A stretch of 64,000 nt of DNA, taken from the NCBI RefSeq assembly GCF_963678635.1, contig NC_087070.1, positions 4,808,539 to 4,872,538 of the forward strand, written 5' to 3'. Origin of the DNA: Symsagittifera roscoffensis. Its lineage: Eukaryota; Xenacoelomorpha; Acoela; Convolutidae. The position numbers and the translations under genes are program-made. Each line of letters begins with the position of its first letter. The stretch's first letter is position 1. The notes under the pieces were generated by a model. The model saw nothing but the letters and a program-made list of their open reading frames with translations. It was not told where the DNA came from and did not search any database. Shown here one piece after another: positions 1 to 12,300 of this stretch.

Positions 1-3000
1 ACATGAAAGTAAAACAATAGAAAATACGAGTTGATAAATTTTATACAAGCTAAAATTTATTTGTGGTTGCCCGAATGAGATAGGGACCAGTTTAAGTTGA
101 TGTAAGTGCTATCAATTGTTTTCTTTCTGTCTGGAGACCTGCTGTCGTGACCTTGCGATCTTCAACGTCCGATCTAAAACAGTGCAGTAAGATTTCGATT
201 TAATGCCTAACAGTTGCTACAATTCAAGTTAACAACTATTCTTTTTCTTTACATTAACATTTACACACTTCAACAAAATAAAAGAAAAAAATATATCAAA
301 CAACTTTTTACACACTTTCGGAGAACACAAAAACAACAAACAATTTCATATGGCAAAGCTCTTTAACTATAAACTTTCAGCACTAAAATCTTTTTTTTTT
401 GATAAAAAACAAAGTACCCAGATTTGTTACAAAAAAAGAAATATCTTTAAAAAATTCAAGTTTTTTTGCTGGAATCGCTTGTTTTGGAAAAGTTGATTTT
501 TGTTTGCAAATTTCCTTGGTCTATGAAATAACTAGACACATTTATTTTTTTCATAGCTGGATTGGCTTGATGAGGAAAACAATATACGGTTAGTAAGCCT
601 TTCAGTAAAAAAAACTTGAACTTTTTGATAACCGATTCGGTCTCTTATTTATCATGAAGCGTTCAAATTTTCATCGATTGAGTGACTCCAACTCAAAAAA
701 AAAGTTTTAAACGTCTAAGTAACTTTTTTTCATGAAATAACACGAAAGGTTTCAAAGTTTCATAACTGAAATAGTTTGTCCAAAAACAACATAAACTTTT
801 TGCAAACCAATTCAGTATATGTAATAGGTTGGAATTTTTCAAAGTTTCCTACCTTGAATCATTTTTTCTAAAAAACTTTAATTTGGTGTACTGAACATCT
901 CTTTAAAACAACCTTGCTTGAGTCACTTGAAAGAAAAATTTGATTTTTCGCGAACGTTTTCGATCTATGAAATAACTGCATTTACTCAGTTGCATTCAAA
1001 GTCCCATTAGTATATGATACAAATTGAAACTTTTCAAGATGTCATAACTTGAACAGCTGGTTTAGAATAGCTTGAAAGGCTTCGCAAGAACTAACTTTGT
1101 TGCCTGAAATGCTTCAAAAAAGCTTACAATTTTTGTCATCCAATTTTTTTCTTAGGAATTAGCATGAAAATTTCATAAATTATTTTAGTTAGAAACTAAA
1201 ATAGAAAGAATTAACTTGAAAATGTTTCACAGTTTGATAAAAAAACGACAAAATTTTGCGAGTCGATTGAATGTTGGAGACGAGCATGATATTTTGATTT
1301 AATCGAGCTAGACGTTTCCAGTCATGTTTAAGAATTTCCCTTAAAAACTTGTTCGAGGTTTTACGCTAACTCTACGAGTTTTAGTTTCAGTCCATACTTA
1401 CATAGCTATGCTGTGCTCATAGGTTAAACGCTAATGCTAACCTGCGGATACCACAAGCATATGTTTCCTGCCTAATCCATGGTTTTTATTTAGCAAACAT
1501 GTATGAACTAATTGATGTTTTGCAATGTGTTATTTCAAATGTTGGTTTGAAATATTTTAATTTCACAGAACTTTTTCTGTAACTTAATTCCTGGCTATTT
1601 TGAGCGTTTTTTTAATGCTTTTAACAATTTTTAGATAATGTGCTCCGTTTTGAATTATTTTTTTTCTCATTACTACCCTTGATTTTGTGCTTCAGTTCTG
1701 TTTTGGAAGCTAAAACCACTCTTCAACTTTTTCACTGGTTGTTGCATCATTGGCTCAGTTGGTTGTCCGCTATCTGAAAACCCTCTATCCAGTTCCGGAG
1801 GCTATGGAGACGTGATACATTTAATAGAAGCAGTAACCGTAAACTGAACAAGTTCAAGAAAATTAAATGAAGAACCGACTACGAAGGCCTACGTTTAGAG
1901 AGTTTTCATATCAATTTTAATTCGGTAAAGATGTGTACCACGGCAGCATGGAACCACTTAAAGATGTGTACTGTTAGTTGTCTTCGCTGAAGTTTTGCGT
2001 AAAATGCTTGAAATTAAAATTAAAAAATCGATTTAATGTTTCCTTTTTCATTTCATCATCTACTTTTTCATCCAAGGGTTTCGTGCAACCTTTGTCTCTT
2101 GTCTATGTTACTTCTACATCTCAACTTTTCACACGGTATCTCTTCATGTTGCAGCCTTCGCACTTAATCAAATATTTTTCACCGAAATCCTTCTATTTTT
2201 ACAGAACCTGAGACTGTTTCTGTGTACATGTACAAGAGCGTTTTTGCGTTTTTGCTACTTTCAATAAAGAAGATATCACTCATAATGAACGTTTTTTTTT
2301 AAAAAGTCAGCTGTTCCCTTTTCGATTAATGTTTGCCTATATTTTTTCTTTAAAAATTGATCTTTCCAGATTTCGATTTGAAACTTTTTTTTGTCAAAAC
2401 AAAAAATCTTCAAAATCGTTTTTGGAAAATAATGAAGCCAAGCTATGTTTCTTTTTGCAAAAGAAACTTTTGAATTGAGTTTGGTTATTTTTTTTGTAAA
2501 AATCCGCCCAAGTTCAGTTTTTTTGCTCCGTTCAAAACAGTTTTTAGTCGTTTTTCTTAATAGTATGAATTTCTTTAATAAATACATCATTTCATTATAA
2601 CCCCTCAAAACAAAGTGGTTTCGTTCTTCTTACCAATTTTCTTAAAACGCCATCCACCAACTTCGGTGTTTTTCTAAACAAAATTTTTACTGATTTCGAA
2701 GTAAAAAGGAAGCGTTTCAGCTTCAACTTATTTATTTCTTTTAAGAAAAAAACAGAATTAATTTTTCCCCGTTTTTTCTTTAATAAACGTGCTTTCCACT
2801 AACTTGTTACTTTTCAATCAACCACATGCTATGCAGTGATTTGTTTTTTTTATTACAAACTTTTTTTTATAAATCTAACCACCGATTTGTTCTTTTTTTC
2901 TATTTTAACGCGTTGCACCGATTTGATTTTTCAATTTCAAAAAAAGTGGTAACAGTTCTTCTTTTTCACTCTTAAATATTGTAGTTATTTGTTCCTTTTA

Positions 3001-4258
3001 CATTCAAATGTTTTCCAAAGCAATCATTTTCTAAATTTCATACCTCCAGTTTCTTCAAACTTTACAAGAAAAAAACTAATTAGTAAAAACCGTTTTTTTT
3101 CCTATCAATTGATGATTTGCTATAATCATTTGGAATCCAAAAGTTCTGCACAGGATCGTTTACTAGCCTAAAAAAGTTCTTTCAGACTAAAGGTTTCCCT
3201 TTTTCACTGATTTCTACACGTAATAACTGAATAATCTGAAATGCTTTCGTTTTTGACCAATAATGCTCAAGGTCACCAACATTGTCAACAATTTGGCCGT
3301 AACTATAATTTTTTAGAGAAAAAAACTATGTCTCATTGTCACCCAAAAATTCAAAACTGCGAGCTAAAACTATTCAAATGTCACATATGCTGTTTTCAAT
3401 TATATCTGTCTGTCCAATTTATTGCAATAGATAGTTGCAAAGACTTGGGACAGACAAAATTAAATATTAAACATAGCAACTGTCAAGACATAGTAAAAAC
3501 TAAAAAATGAAACAAAAATAAAATGGAAAATTCACGTAGCAGAAGTTTTTCCTTAAAATATGTAGCCACGTCGTGCAATCACAATTTTGAAGTCGACAAG
3601 GAATACTAAGGGCAAGATTTCGTGCTTAATTTTTGAGCAAACTGAACCAAACGTCGCGATGGCTGTTTTGAACAGTGTCCATTTTTTTAGGGCGACCTAG
3701 GATTTTCTTTTCTTGAGAATAACCTGTGTCTGATAGTCGTTGTAAGACACGATAAATGTGGATTTTGAATTTTTTTTACAGCTTTTGCTAAATCCTTTAA
3801 GTTTCATGAAGTTTTTCGTCAAAATACATGATAATTAGGCTATCGTAATCGTCGGATAATTGACAACCTCGCATTTCAATTCTTTTTCGGTGAGATTTTC
3901 AAGGTTGTCTGAGTTTATTTTTTGCATGCAAAAAAAGCCGAAATCAGTCGATTGCTCTTTTTAATTATTTCTGTCTGTTCCAACATTTTGCTACTTATCA
4001 TATGACCAGTTAGTTTGCTAAATGTCACCGACTAAGCCAACATTTTGGCATGAAAAATAGATTTGCACTGTATTTTTCAAGGTTGCTGGAAAGTTTAAGA
4101 TTGTTTTCAAAAATTACTCAAAATTGCTCTATTTCATTATTTATGTCTGTCCCTTTCGTTTAGGAGCTTTTCCTTTTTTTATACTGATTTTTGCAGGACC
4201 TGACTAGCATAACCCCGTACCCTTTTATTAGAGTGAAAGGGCGGCCTAAAGATTCAAA
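1..4258. other. Intergenic or upstream DNA, no gene recognised
   Basis: This stretch is AT-rich with many homopolymer T and A runs. The open frames in it (for example 1978-2211 on + and 2276-2608 on -) are short, Lys/Phe-rich translations of T- and A-rich DNA with no domain I recognise. It precedes the GTPase start codon at 4259 and may hold that gene's promoter and 5' UTR, but I cannot point to a convincing TATA box or start site. Confidence 0.6.
3385..4160 (+). repeat. Degenerate dispersed motif, three copies
   Basis: A block resembling AATTATxTxTGTCTGTCC occurs near 3398-3417, 3961-3982 and 4136-4155. The last two are also preceded by a similar TTTTCAAGGTTG segment and an ATTGCTCT segment. 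This looks like an old, decayed local duplication with a spacing of roughly 180 bp between the last two copies. No function is suggested by the sequence. Confidence 0.35.
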
Positions 4259-5057
4259 ATGTCTTTGCCCTATATCATTTTACTCGGTGATGTTGGAAGT
4301 GGTAAATCAACACTAGTTGAGAAGATAACTGGGGTTACAAATCGAAGCTCTAGCGCAAGCACTAGCTTCACAAAAACATCTGCAGCTTTCAGATCACGTG
4401 ACGGCTCACTAGTAATCTGCGATACTCCGGGATCAAATGACATGGAAAACAGGTTCGAAAGTAATCTAGAAATCGCCCATGCTATGAATTTTTTGCCAGT
4501 TTCCTCGATTATGACAGTTTTTAAAGCGGATACCAGAATCGACAATGTCATTGAAAAAATAACGGGATATTTGGAGAGATTTCTGCCAGAAGACTTTCCT
4601 CTGGAGCTTCTAGGAGTTTGTGTGACGCACATGGATCAAGTTAATTGGCAGAAATCTGAGTTTGTCAAAATTGCTAAAGCAGAGTTGGGAATTGACACTG
4701 TTGTTTTTTCGTCTTTCGACACTTCGGGCGACTATTTGTGTCGAGATATGAAATCACAAACCAAAATTTCAAGATCTCAGAATTTGAATGTGGACAGCGA
4801 GTTGTTCCTGAAATTGTTTAAAATTGCCGACAAGAACTTGAAAGTTTTGCGTGGAGTTAGAAAAGAAGTAGCAAAATTTGAAAAAATGAGACAAGATTTC
4901 TACCAGCAGCGAGATTCAGGGTCGTACAACGAAGACGATAAAAGAAACATGACTTTCGAATTTCAAGCTTGGATGTTTCAAGAAATAATTGAAGCGCAGA
5001 AGAGATTGTCGGCTGAAAACAGGTTCGAATTCGATCCTAACGCGCCTCAGACAGCCA
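4259..5057 (+). CDS. P-loop GTPase with Cys-rich C-terminal module, exon 1
   Basis: Exon 1 encodes 266 residues of a G-domain protein. Visible motifs are the Walker A/G1 loop GDVGSGKS (residues 10-17), G3 DTPG (55-58), a G4-like THMD (123-126) and a possible G5 VFSS (149-152), followed by a charged, helix-prone segment to about residue 255. The arrangement is reminiscent of AIG1/IAN-type and septin-related GTPases, but the THMD in place of N/TKxD and the Cys-rich C-terminus suggest a separate family. I chose the donor A|GTGAGG at 5057/5058 because it is strong and leaves one base, matching the acceptor phase at 5626. Reading on without splicing gives only a low-complexity end at 5155. The ATG at 4259 follows CAAA and lies just before the G1 motif, so little can be missing upstream. 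The cellular role is unknown. Confidence 0.75.
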
Positions 5058-5625
5058 GTGAGGCTGGTCATGTTGCCAATATGACCAATCAGGGATGTCT
5101 TTTAGTTCTTCCTCTATATCAGAAAAACAGAAAAACTGAGTTGACCTCTAGATAATTCTCATTTTATGAAAATTGTTGAAAGTTTTATGTTTGTCCACAC
5201 TGTCATGTTTTTTTCTAATTTCCAAATAACTGATATGCAGTGGGAGGGGAGGGGGCACGTTCATTTTCAGGGATTCGACCCCCTGCCGATCGACGGGTCC
5301 CCCCTTAATACTACTTTGAGATATCCAGTTTTGATGACGGGCCCTAAAGTTTTTTTAAGGCAGCGCGCGTCGAAAAAACGCAATTTTTTTGGTAAAATTT
5401 CTTCAAAAAGTGCCTAAAAACGCCTTTTTGGACTGTTTTTTCTACTTTTGCCTGCGGCACAGAAATTTCGGCCAAACAAGGATTTTGTAGCGCTTTAGGA
5501 GAGCTCAGAAAATTTATTTGAAAATCCGGCCCTCAGAGAGAAAACCCTAGATCCGCCTCTGCCCATTTGTATTTTTTCTTTATTCTAAATATCAAAAAAT
5601 TGGGTCTAAGAAACAAAAACTTCAG
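5058..5625 (+). other. Intron 1 of the GTPase gene (568 bp)
   Basis: The intron begins GTGAGG and ends ACTTCAG. More than half of it is a MITE-like repeat (5238-5561). An in-frame continuation of exon 1 runs to 5155 but loses protein-like composition. The phase (one base before the donor, two after the acceptor) joins cleanly to give a Lys codon. Confidence 0.65.
5238..5561. mobile_element. hAT-like MITE, copy 1 (in GTPase intron 1)
   Basis: The ends are CAGTGGGAGGGGAG on the left and, reverse-complemented, CAGAGGCGGATCTAGGG on the right. They resemble the CAGTGGCGGAT-type termini common on hAT-derived MITEs. Internal blocks GGGATTCGACCCCCTGCCGA, GATATCCAGTTTT and GCGCGCGTCGAAAAA recur, in reverse orientation and diverged, at 54149-54509. 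The interior carries no transposase. I could not find a clear target-site duplication. Confidence 0.55.
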
Positions 5626-5763
5626 AAACAAAATTTTTGGGAAGAGGAGAGCTGGAAAAGATACCTTATCAGTTGCGGACTACTTTGGCTGATGTGCGAA
5701 TTGATGCTATGAAATATCACAGAAACGTGGATTCGAACTTCAGGGCATGTCCTCATTGCGCTG
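5626..5763 (+). CDS. P-loop GTPase, exon 2
   Basis: This 138-bp exon lies between an ACTTCAG acceptor and a textbook donor, G|GTAAGT, at 5763/5764. It encodes TKFLGRGELEKIPYQL and onward, ending in RACPHCA, which supplies the first CxxC pair of a putative zinc site. It enters in the phase left by exon 1 and leaves with one base, which pairs with the TT at the start of exon 3 to make Val. The next exon is about 37 kb away because a retrotransposon fills the intron. Confidence 0.75.
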
Positions 5764-5988
5764 GTAAGTTGAAACTACTAAAAAGTTATTCCCTCTGTTG
5801 TGATTTGTTTTCATTGTTATGTTTATAAGACCTTCGGTATTGATTAGATACCAGTCAACACATTGCCTGTTTCGACCATTGGTCGATCATTGCTAATTGT
5901 GTAAATTTTAGAATATACGTTTTAATTCAAACTTCATAGTTTATCTTTCATTCTTCGAAGTAATCGTACATATTCTGTACATACCTAT

Positions 5989-6400
5989 TGAGTTATGTAT
6001 GAAGTCTATAACTCATAGAGTAATTTAGGATAGGGTACACCGTCTGCTCGTCACACTATCTTATTTTCGGCCGGATAGATTCGTGCAACTTCTTAGTCTA
6101 ATACCGATCCTAATCTTACTATTATATCTACTAGTCTCAAGGTGTTTAACTAGTCTCTGCTAGGCTCAATAGATCTAGAGTATACTGGTTTTTTTGCGGC
6201 TGCTGAAGTTCTCGAGGAGAGGTAACTAATTCTAATTTAAATTCAAATCTCTCTGGTGCTGAAATTACAAGTAATTTCAGCACTTACAAATAAGTGGGTT
6301 GTTAGTTAGGTGGATTGTGATTGGTTAATATTAAATATTTTACAGTGGTAAAGTATCTAATTTATATGAAATAATAAAATGTAGTTTAGATCAGGTTCCA
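5989..6400 (-). repeat. LTR of element 1 (3' LTR in coding sense)
   Basis: 412 bp running TGAGTTATGT to CAGGTTCCA on the + strand (TG...CA ends). It aligns end to end with 42088-42499, with 14 substitutions and two single-base indels by my count. It contains a perfect 13-bp-arm hairpin at 6256-6283. In coding sense the bases just upstream are ACGGATGGG, a weak polypurine-tract candidate. Confidence 0.85.
6256..6283. repeat. LTR hairpin (left LTR)
   Basis: A perfect inverted repeat, GTGCTGAAATTAC / GTAATTTCAGCAC with an AA loop. It is preserved in all three LTRs in the window although surrounding bases vary, so it may matter for RNA structure, 3' processing or protein binding. Confidence 0.8.
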
Positions 6401-7989
6401 CCCATCCGTGGTTTACAGAGTTTTTGAGTTTCATCTCTTTCTTCTGCTACTGAAGGATGGATGATGAACGTTGGTATTTGGCGAACATCATTTTTCTTGT
6501 CCGGTTACTCTTTGAAGAAGATCGTTCCAGAACGCTGGAATTATGGACATGAAATTGTCGTCTTGTCATTCGACAACGACTGCGATCCCCAATGAAATCA
6601 ATCCGATTTCAAAATGGTTTGCGATGTCAGGTTTTCCTGTATTGGTGGAGAACTGTCTTGTGTTCAGCCTCGTCTGGGAATGGCGTGAAATTCGTGTTTG
6701 GAAGGGATGCCTCGTAACTCGGATCTGCACGTATACTTGAACATCGAGGTGGTCATTGGTCTCGTTCAATGAAGTCCTTTTTTGCGAAGTCAAGTCGTAC
6801 TTTAAATCCTTTGAGTCGTGATTGTGGACGGCATGTCGGTTGTGTTTTAGCAATTCTTTTATTCAAGTTGTGATGGGATCGTCTAGCCTTTGGATGTTCG
6901 TCTTTGTTGTTGTTTATGATCTATATACTGCATAATATGATTTACATATTATAAATTTTTGTTAATTTGGTTTAGTCATGATCTGTGTTAGTTGTTTTCG
7001 CATAAGCGTTTCATTTTAGTTTAGTTATTTTGAAGAGTTACTCACCCTTGAGTACCTCTTATTAAAAATTGAAGTGCGGTCACAAAGCGCGGGTGTAGAG
7101 CGGTGGGTTAGGCCGGCTATAAGCACGCTCAGGACGTCCTTCTCTGGTGGGTTAGGCCAGGAGTGGGAGTATGATTTCGTGCTGTTTCTTTGAGTGGTCC
7201 TGTTTTGTGATAACGTTTTATGTTAGTTTTTTCTGGTCTTTCTTATGTTACTTTTGGTTGTCCTTTTTTCGAAAATCAAATTGTTTTTGGTTTAGGTTTG
7301 TCTTACGACTTTTTTGTGTTTTATTATTTCTTTCTTAGACTTTGTAATAGTCTTCAAAAGAAAAAATTATCCAGTTTTAAACTGGGTTTATCCGGTCTGG
7401 GTACCGTTGGTTTTCTTTTCTTAGTCATGCTGTTATTTTATAATTTTTGGTGCTTAGTAAACTGCATTAGTTAGTTGATTTAGTGTATAACTCCATTCCA
7501 ACCGGGTTAAAGAAAAGTTGGAAACTTGTTATCGTTAGTTGGAGTTGTTGTTATTGAAAACTCGAAACATAAAATCATTATTTAAACAAAATTTCGTGGG
7601 CGAGCTGTGCGAGTATGGATGAAATTCTTGTGCGATTGAATGAAAACATGGAAAAGAATTTATTGCTTGAATTTTGAATTTTACTACTTTTTGGAAATTT
7701 TAAAATTATAAATTTTCAGTTTATGTAAATTTACTGCATCTGGGGAAAATAATTTATAAATTAAATTACTACATTTGGTATGAATTTTACTACACTATTT
7801 AGTACGAAAAATTTAGTATAGCAAAATAGTTTTATTAGATTTGTAATTATAATTTTAACAAGTTTGTATTTTTTTTTTCTGTTTTTGTAGAAGATGGTGG
7901 TGAAAAAGATAAAAAAAAATTAAATATTTATAGAAAATGGTTACTACAATTTGAATTTATTAGTTAGATTTATTTGAATTATACTTACC
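6401..7989 (-). other. Element 1 sequence between last ORF and 3' LTR
   Basis: This is mostly non-coding. An open frame of 95 codons (6566-6853, -) is basic and His/Thr/Arg-rich, with no match I recognise. At 7110-7175 a GTGGGTTAGGCC motif occurs twice in a locally GC-richer patch. From 7560 to 7980 the DNA is very AT-rich with recurrent TTTACTAC words. The function is unknown, and the region may be untranslated 3' sequence of the element. Confidence 0.5.
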
Positions 7990-9270
7990 TTAGTTCTCGG
8001 GAAAAAAGCCATGTGGGAAGATGTCTTGAAATAAATCGGATGTCTTTAATAATTTGGCTAGTATGCGAATGACATTTTTAGTTTGCAGCAGTGGCCAAAG
8101 CAATTGAAGTGCTTTGATGGCGTTTAGTTCTTCGGTGCCTACTGCGAACTCATGAGGTGTGTTTTGTATTAGATTGTAAATTTTGTGATTATATTTAGTA
8201 TTATGAATGAATTCTAATATGGAGATTTCTATAGGTTGTATGAATTTATGCGGAATAATGAAGGGTCTTGATTCTTCGGCATTGAAGGTCTTTGTAAGGG
8301 GACAGAATATATACATTTGGGTAATGGAATCATAGTTGCGAAGAATGCCGTGGAGGTTAGTATTTTTAATGCAATATGTAAAATTAAGGAAAAATGGTGA
8401 CGTGTATTTCGAGTTAATAAACTGAAAACGATGGTGGGGTTGTCGCGATGGTGTGTATAAATCAAAATGACTTTGTATAAAACGATAATATGTGTAAGTA
8501 TGTGTTTGTTTAGTACGTAACATTATGTCGTGGGAACAGTGCAAATCGCGTTCCTGTGGTGAAAGAAAGTGAAAGGTTAGTGAAAATAACTGAAATTTAT
8601 CATAGAAGCTTTCATATTCTTGTGTGTCGATTGGTGCTTCGGAAATTATATGGTCGTGCTTTTTATCAAAAATATTAAGTGTAAAAAGGTATGGTCTTTT
8701 AATAAAAAAATTTTCGGTTAGTTTCGGGTTTGCAAAGCGGTCTTCATCTAAAAATTGATCTTGGTTAAGGCGTATGATGTTGTGATCGTAATATTCGATT
8801 GAGTAATCGTTAGCTCGGGGTGCGGTGAATGTTTCGAGTAATTTTTTAAATCCAACATGTGTAAATTGTCGAGGTGTTAGTGGTGTTGTGAGTTTATATA
8901 GTATATCTTTGCATCTTTCGTTATCGTCATGTGTTTTAGTGAGTGGTAGAAAAAGAGGGTTAGAGTAGTGGTAGTACGCTGTCTAGTGAAGTGTTGGCAT
9001 TAAGACGTGCTCATCAACAAAATTTCTTGTGTCATTAGTAGTGGTAGTGGTATTTAAGGTGTATTGTGGAAACGAGGGTAAGGTTATTTCAAAGTAGTTT
9101 ATTGTATTTGTGTGTTCTGGGTGGTTGATATACTCTTTGGCTGTTCCGGGTTTGGTTGTGAATGGATGATTAGGGAATTTTCGTTTAAAAGTGCGGTAAG
9201 CTCGGTTAGTGCTAGTGGATGTAGATGATTGCGCTAATGATGGTGTAATCCGATAGCGGTGTAGGTGTTG
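7990..9270 (-). pseudogene. Unidentified ORF downstream of the envelope-like gene
   Basis: On the - strand a largely continuous reading runs for about 420 codons, from near 9270 to the stop at 7990. It is interrupted by one stop near 8985 and a frame change near 8700. The intact last part, 8544-7990, is 184 codons. Composition is protein-like (mixed charged, aromatic and aliphatic residues) with an IRILAKLLKTSDLFQDIFP segment near the end and no obvious transmembrane helix. It follows the envelope-like tail directly, so it is probably an accessory gene of the element. I do not recognise the family. It has no counterpart in element 2, which is truncated before this point. Confidence 0.45.
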
Positions 9271-9340
9271 GTGGATTTGATGAGGTTGCTATGGATGATA
9301 ATTGATGGATGTTAAGAGTGTGGGGGTATGTTAATTGTTG

Positions 9341-12300
9341 TTAAAACGTAATAAAATTATCTAGTTCTTCGGAGATTTGGACAGTGTCTGGGGAGTTATT
9401 ATTTGATCTTTCAGAGGTAAAGGGGGAATAGGTTGGGGTTACTTGGGAGGCGTAAGAAGGAGTGGAAAGGGATGGGAGTGGACGACTGGTTTGAATGGGT
9501 TGAAAGGAGGGTTGTGAAAAAACTGTGGGGTTGGTCTGAGTATGGCTAGAGGGAGATGGTTCGGAGTCTGCAAATTCGTCGTGAGTTTCGATGTCGGGGT
9601 TGTTAAGCTGTGAGATTGTATGAAGCACTGATATATCTGAGTTAGTGTCTGAATTCGTGCTTGATGGTATATTAATAACTTGGAAATCGGGTGGCGGGAA
9701 AGCGAAAAGTGGAATTATTGGGATTGGATTTTGGAGGATGGCTGGGTGGGAATTTGAGCGATGGAGGGCTCCAATTTGTCGGCTCATCGTGGGCTAAAAA
9801 AATGATTATATTGAGACTGAAAAGTGGTATGGGGTTGTTCAATAATTTGTTTATATGTATTATCATTTGGTGAATGATTTGTCGTTATGTGTTGGATAGG
9901 GCTTTGTGCTGTATTTGATCTAAAATTTGGGTTATTTGTAATTGCTAAGTTTTGAAAATTTCGAGGAACTAATGATAGTGGATGATTTTGTGATAGGGCT
10001 GGTATTTGTGGTGCTGTAGGTGCTGTGTCTAATTTATTATGTTCTTCGTCGTATATATTTGGTCTTGTGGCTAATTTTGTGTTATATTCTTTTATTTGTG
10101 CGTCTAAAAGTATTTTATTCTTTGATGATGAAAATATTCCAAAAAATCCTGCAAATAATATACTTGCTACGCTTGCTTGGCGGTTTACTTGAGTGTGTAT
10201 AGCACATGTATTATAGATTCCTTTTAGTAGTGAGAAAAGAAATCCTATAAAATTGAACATAACGTATAAGATAGTCAATCTTTCTAAGATGTAATAGGGC
10301 CATTCTAGAAAGGCGAGAATTTCGTTTTTTAGTGTTACAAAACTAAAAATGTTTTGGGTTAAATATCTTAGGGTCTGTATTTTTCACCGTTTAAATATAT
10401 GTAATCTTTAATATCCTTAAAATATCCACTGTAGTCTTGTGTATAACTGTCTGCAAATCCTGCAGTTTCGGCAAGTTTTCTTAAATTTTGGTCGATTGAT
10501 TGTCGTTGTTTTGTATCCATTTGTGTTAGTAATTCTTGAAATTGTTGTTCTAATGTGATGTTGTATATCAGACTTAGAGTATATTCCAATCGATTGTGAA
10601 TCAATGTTTGGGTTACGAGCTATGGCTCGGATACTTTCTGGTGAAAATCTTTTTAGTGGTTGCATTAATGTAGGATATGGTGTGAGTAGATAGTATTTAC
10701 CTTCGTCAGGGTTTAATTGTACGACATTGTGGCTATTTTCTGATCCACATGGGACTGCGGTATCCCAAAAATATGTTCGTCTTGAAAGTGTATCGACGAA
10801 ACGTACTTTATTTTTGTAGAATATGGGGATTCTTTTATAACAACGTTTATTGTCAAAAACATATAAAGGTGATACTTTTTAGTGCAAACATAAAACCATA
10901 ACATGTTTCCTTCATAATCAAGAAAATTTGATCTATTTCCTGATAGTAAATATCCTGCGTAGGGTATTTTTAATACTGCTTATGCGAGTGATTGTAAGAT
11001 TTGTGTTCTTTCTAATTCACATAGTTGATGAAGTGTTTCTAATTCAGAAAGTGACATTTCTTGAAAAATTCTACTAATTGTGTAGTCTAATTTCATATCA
11101 AAGTGAATATCGTAATGTCTATTTCCAAAATAGGTGTTATTCATGAGTGATAATTCTTGTAAGCCTGTACTTTTACTATCGAATGGTGTTAGTTTTCCAC
11201 CAGGTTGACCATTACTTTTATAGAAAATCACTGGGACGTTTGATGTGCCTTCGTTTACAGGGTGACTTGTTGCATACGGGTCAAACTTTATTTTGCCAGT
11301 GGTCATGTCGAATCCTTTTTCATATTCGACAAGTATTTCTGAATATTGTGTTTTGTAGAGTGGATTTGTGTATTTACATGCAAATTTTGTTTCCTGATAA
11401 ATTTGGAAACGTGTTAATTTATTTTCTATGTCTTGTGAAATTTTGAAATTATTGCTTTGTTTGTGAGATGGGTTCACTTGTTTGTATGGAATTGATTCGA
11501 TGAAGTATTTTTCAAGAAACTTCATCATTCGAACGTGTATTTTTGCTACTTGAAATGTTGTGCTTGTATCTTCGGGAAACCAAACTATTGTTGCTTGGGT
11601 TCTAGTTGTCGGGTCACATTATCCTTGATCGTTTTTACAAGGTAATCTAATTCCTTGATAGATCATTCTGTTATCAGATAAATCTCGTGTGAGTTGTATT
11701 TTCACATCAAAAAACATTATTTCTTTATCCTTTATTTTTGGTGTCTGCTTTGCAATTTGAAGGGTTATTTATTCCAATGTGTGGTATACAATGTTTGTCG
11801 TGTATATCATAATTTAATCGTCCGTGTGCGCCATTATATGGGTATTTTTCGTCAAGTTGAATATGTCTTTGATATCGTTCAAGTTCTGCTTGGTGTACAG
11901 AATCGGCAAAGACTTGGAAATATACTAATTTTCTATCAGTGTTTTTATTTCTTGTGATTTTTAGTCGGAGTAACTCGTTTTTACAATCTTCGGGATTGAG
12001 ATGTAAAAGTCGTTCTATATTACTCTGGTAGAATGATTCATGGTCAAGTCGGTTTTTATTTCCGTTTGAGACTTGTGAACAATGTACTTTCTTTTCAGAA
12101 AATGTTGCTGTGAATTTATATCCTATAACTGTAGTTGCTCGGGCTTTTGAATAGAGTGTCGCTATTACATTTGTTGTTTCTATGGCTTGTGGTTCTGTTT
12201 CGCATTGTGATACTTGATTTATTGCATATTTGTGTAGTGTTTTTTGTTCGTTTTCTTCACAATCGTAATGTGTTACTAATAAATCTTGTGGTCCTGTGCG

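Noticed and set aside
2276-2608. 110-codon - strand frame
   Set aside because: Lys/Phe-rich translation of poly-A/T DNA, no domain, no splice or start context worth calling.
4270-4632. 120-codon - strand frame
   Set aside because: It is the antisense shadow of the GTPase G domain, which has clear motifs on the + strand.
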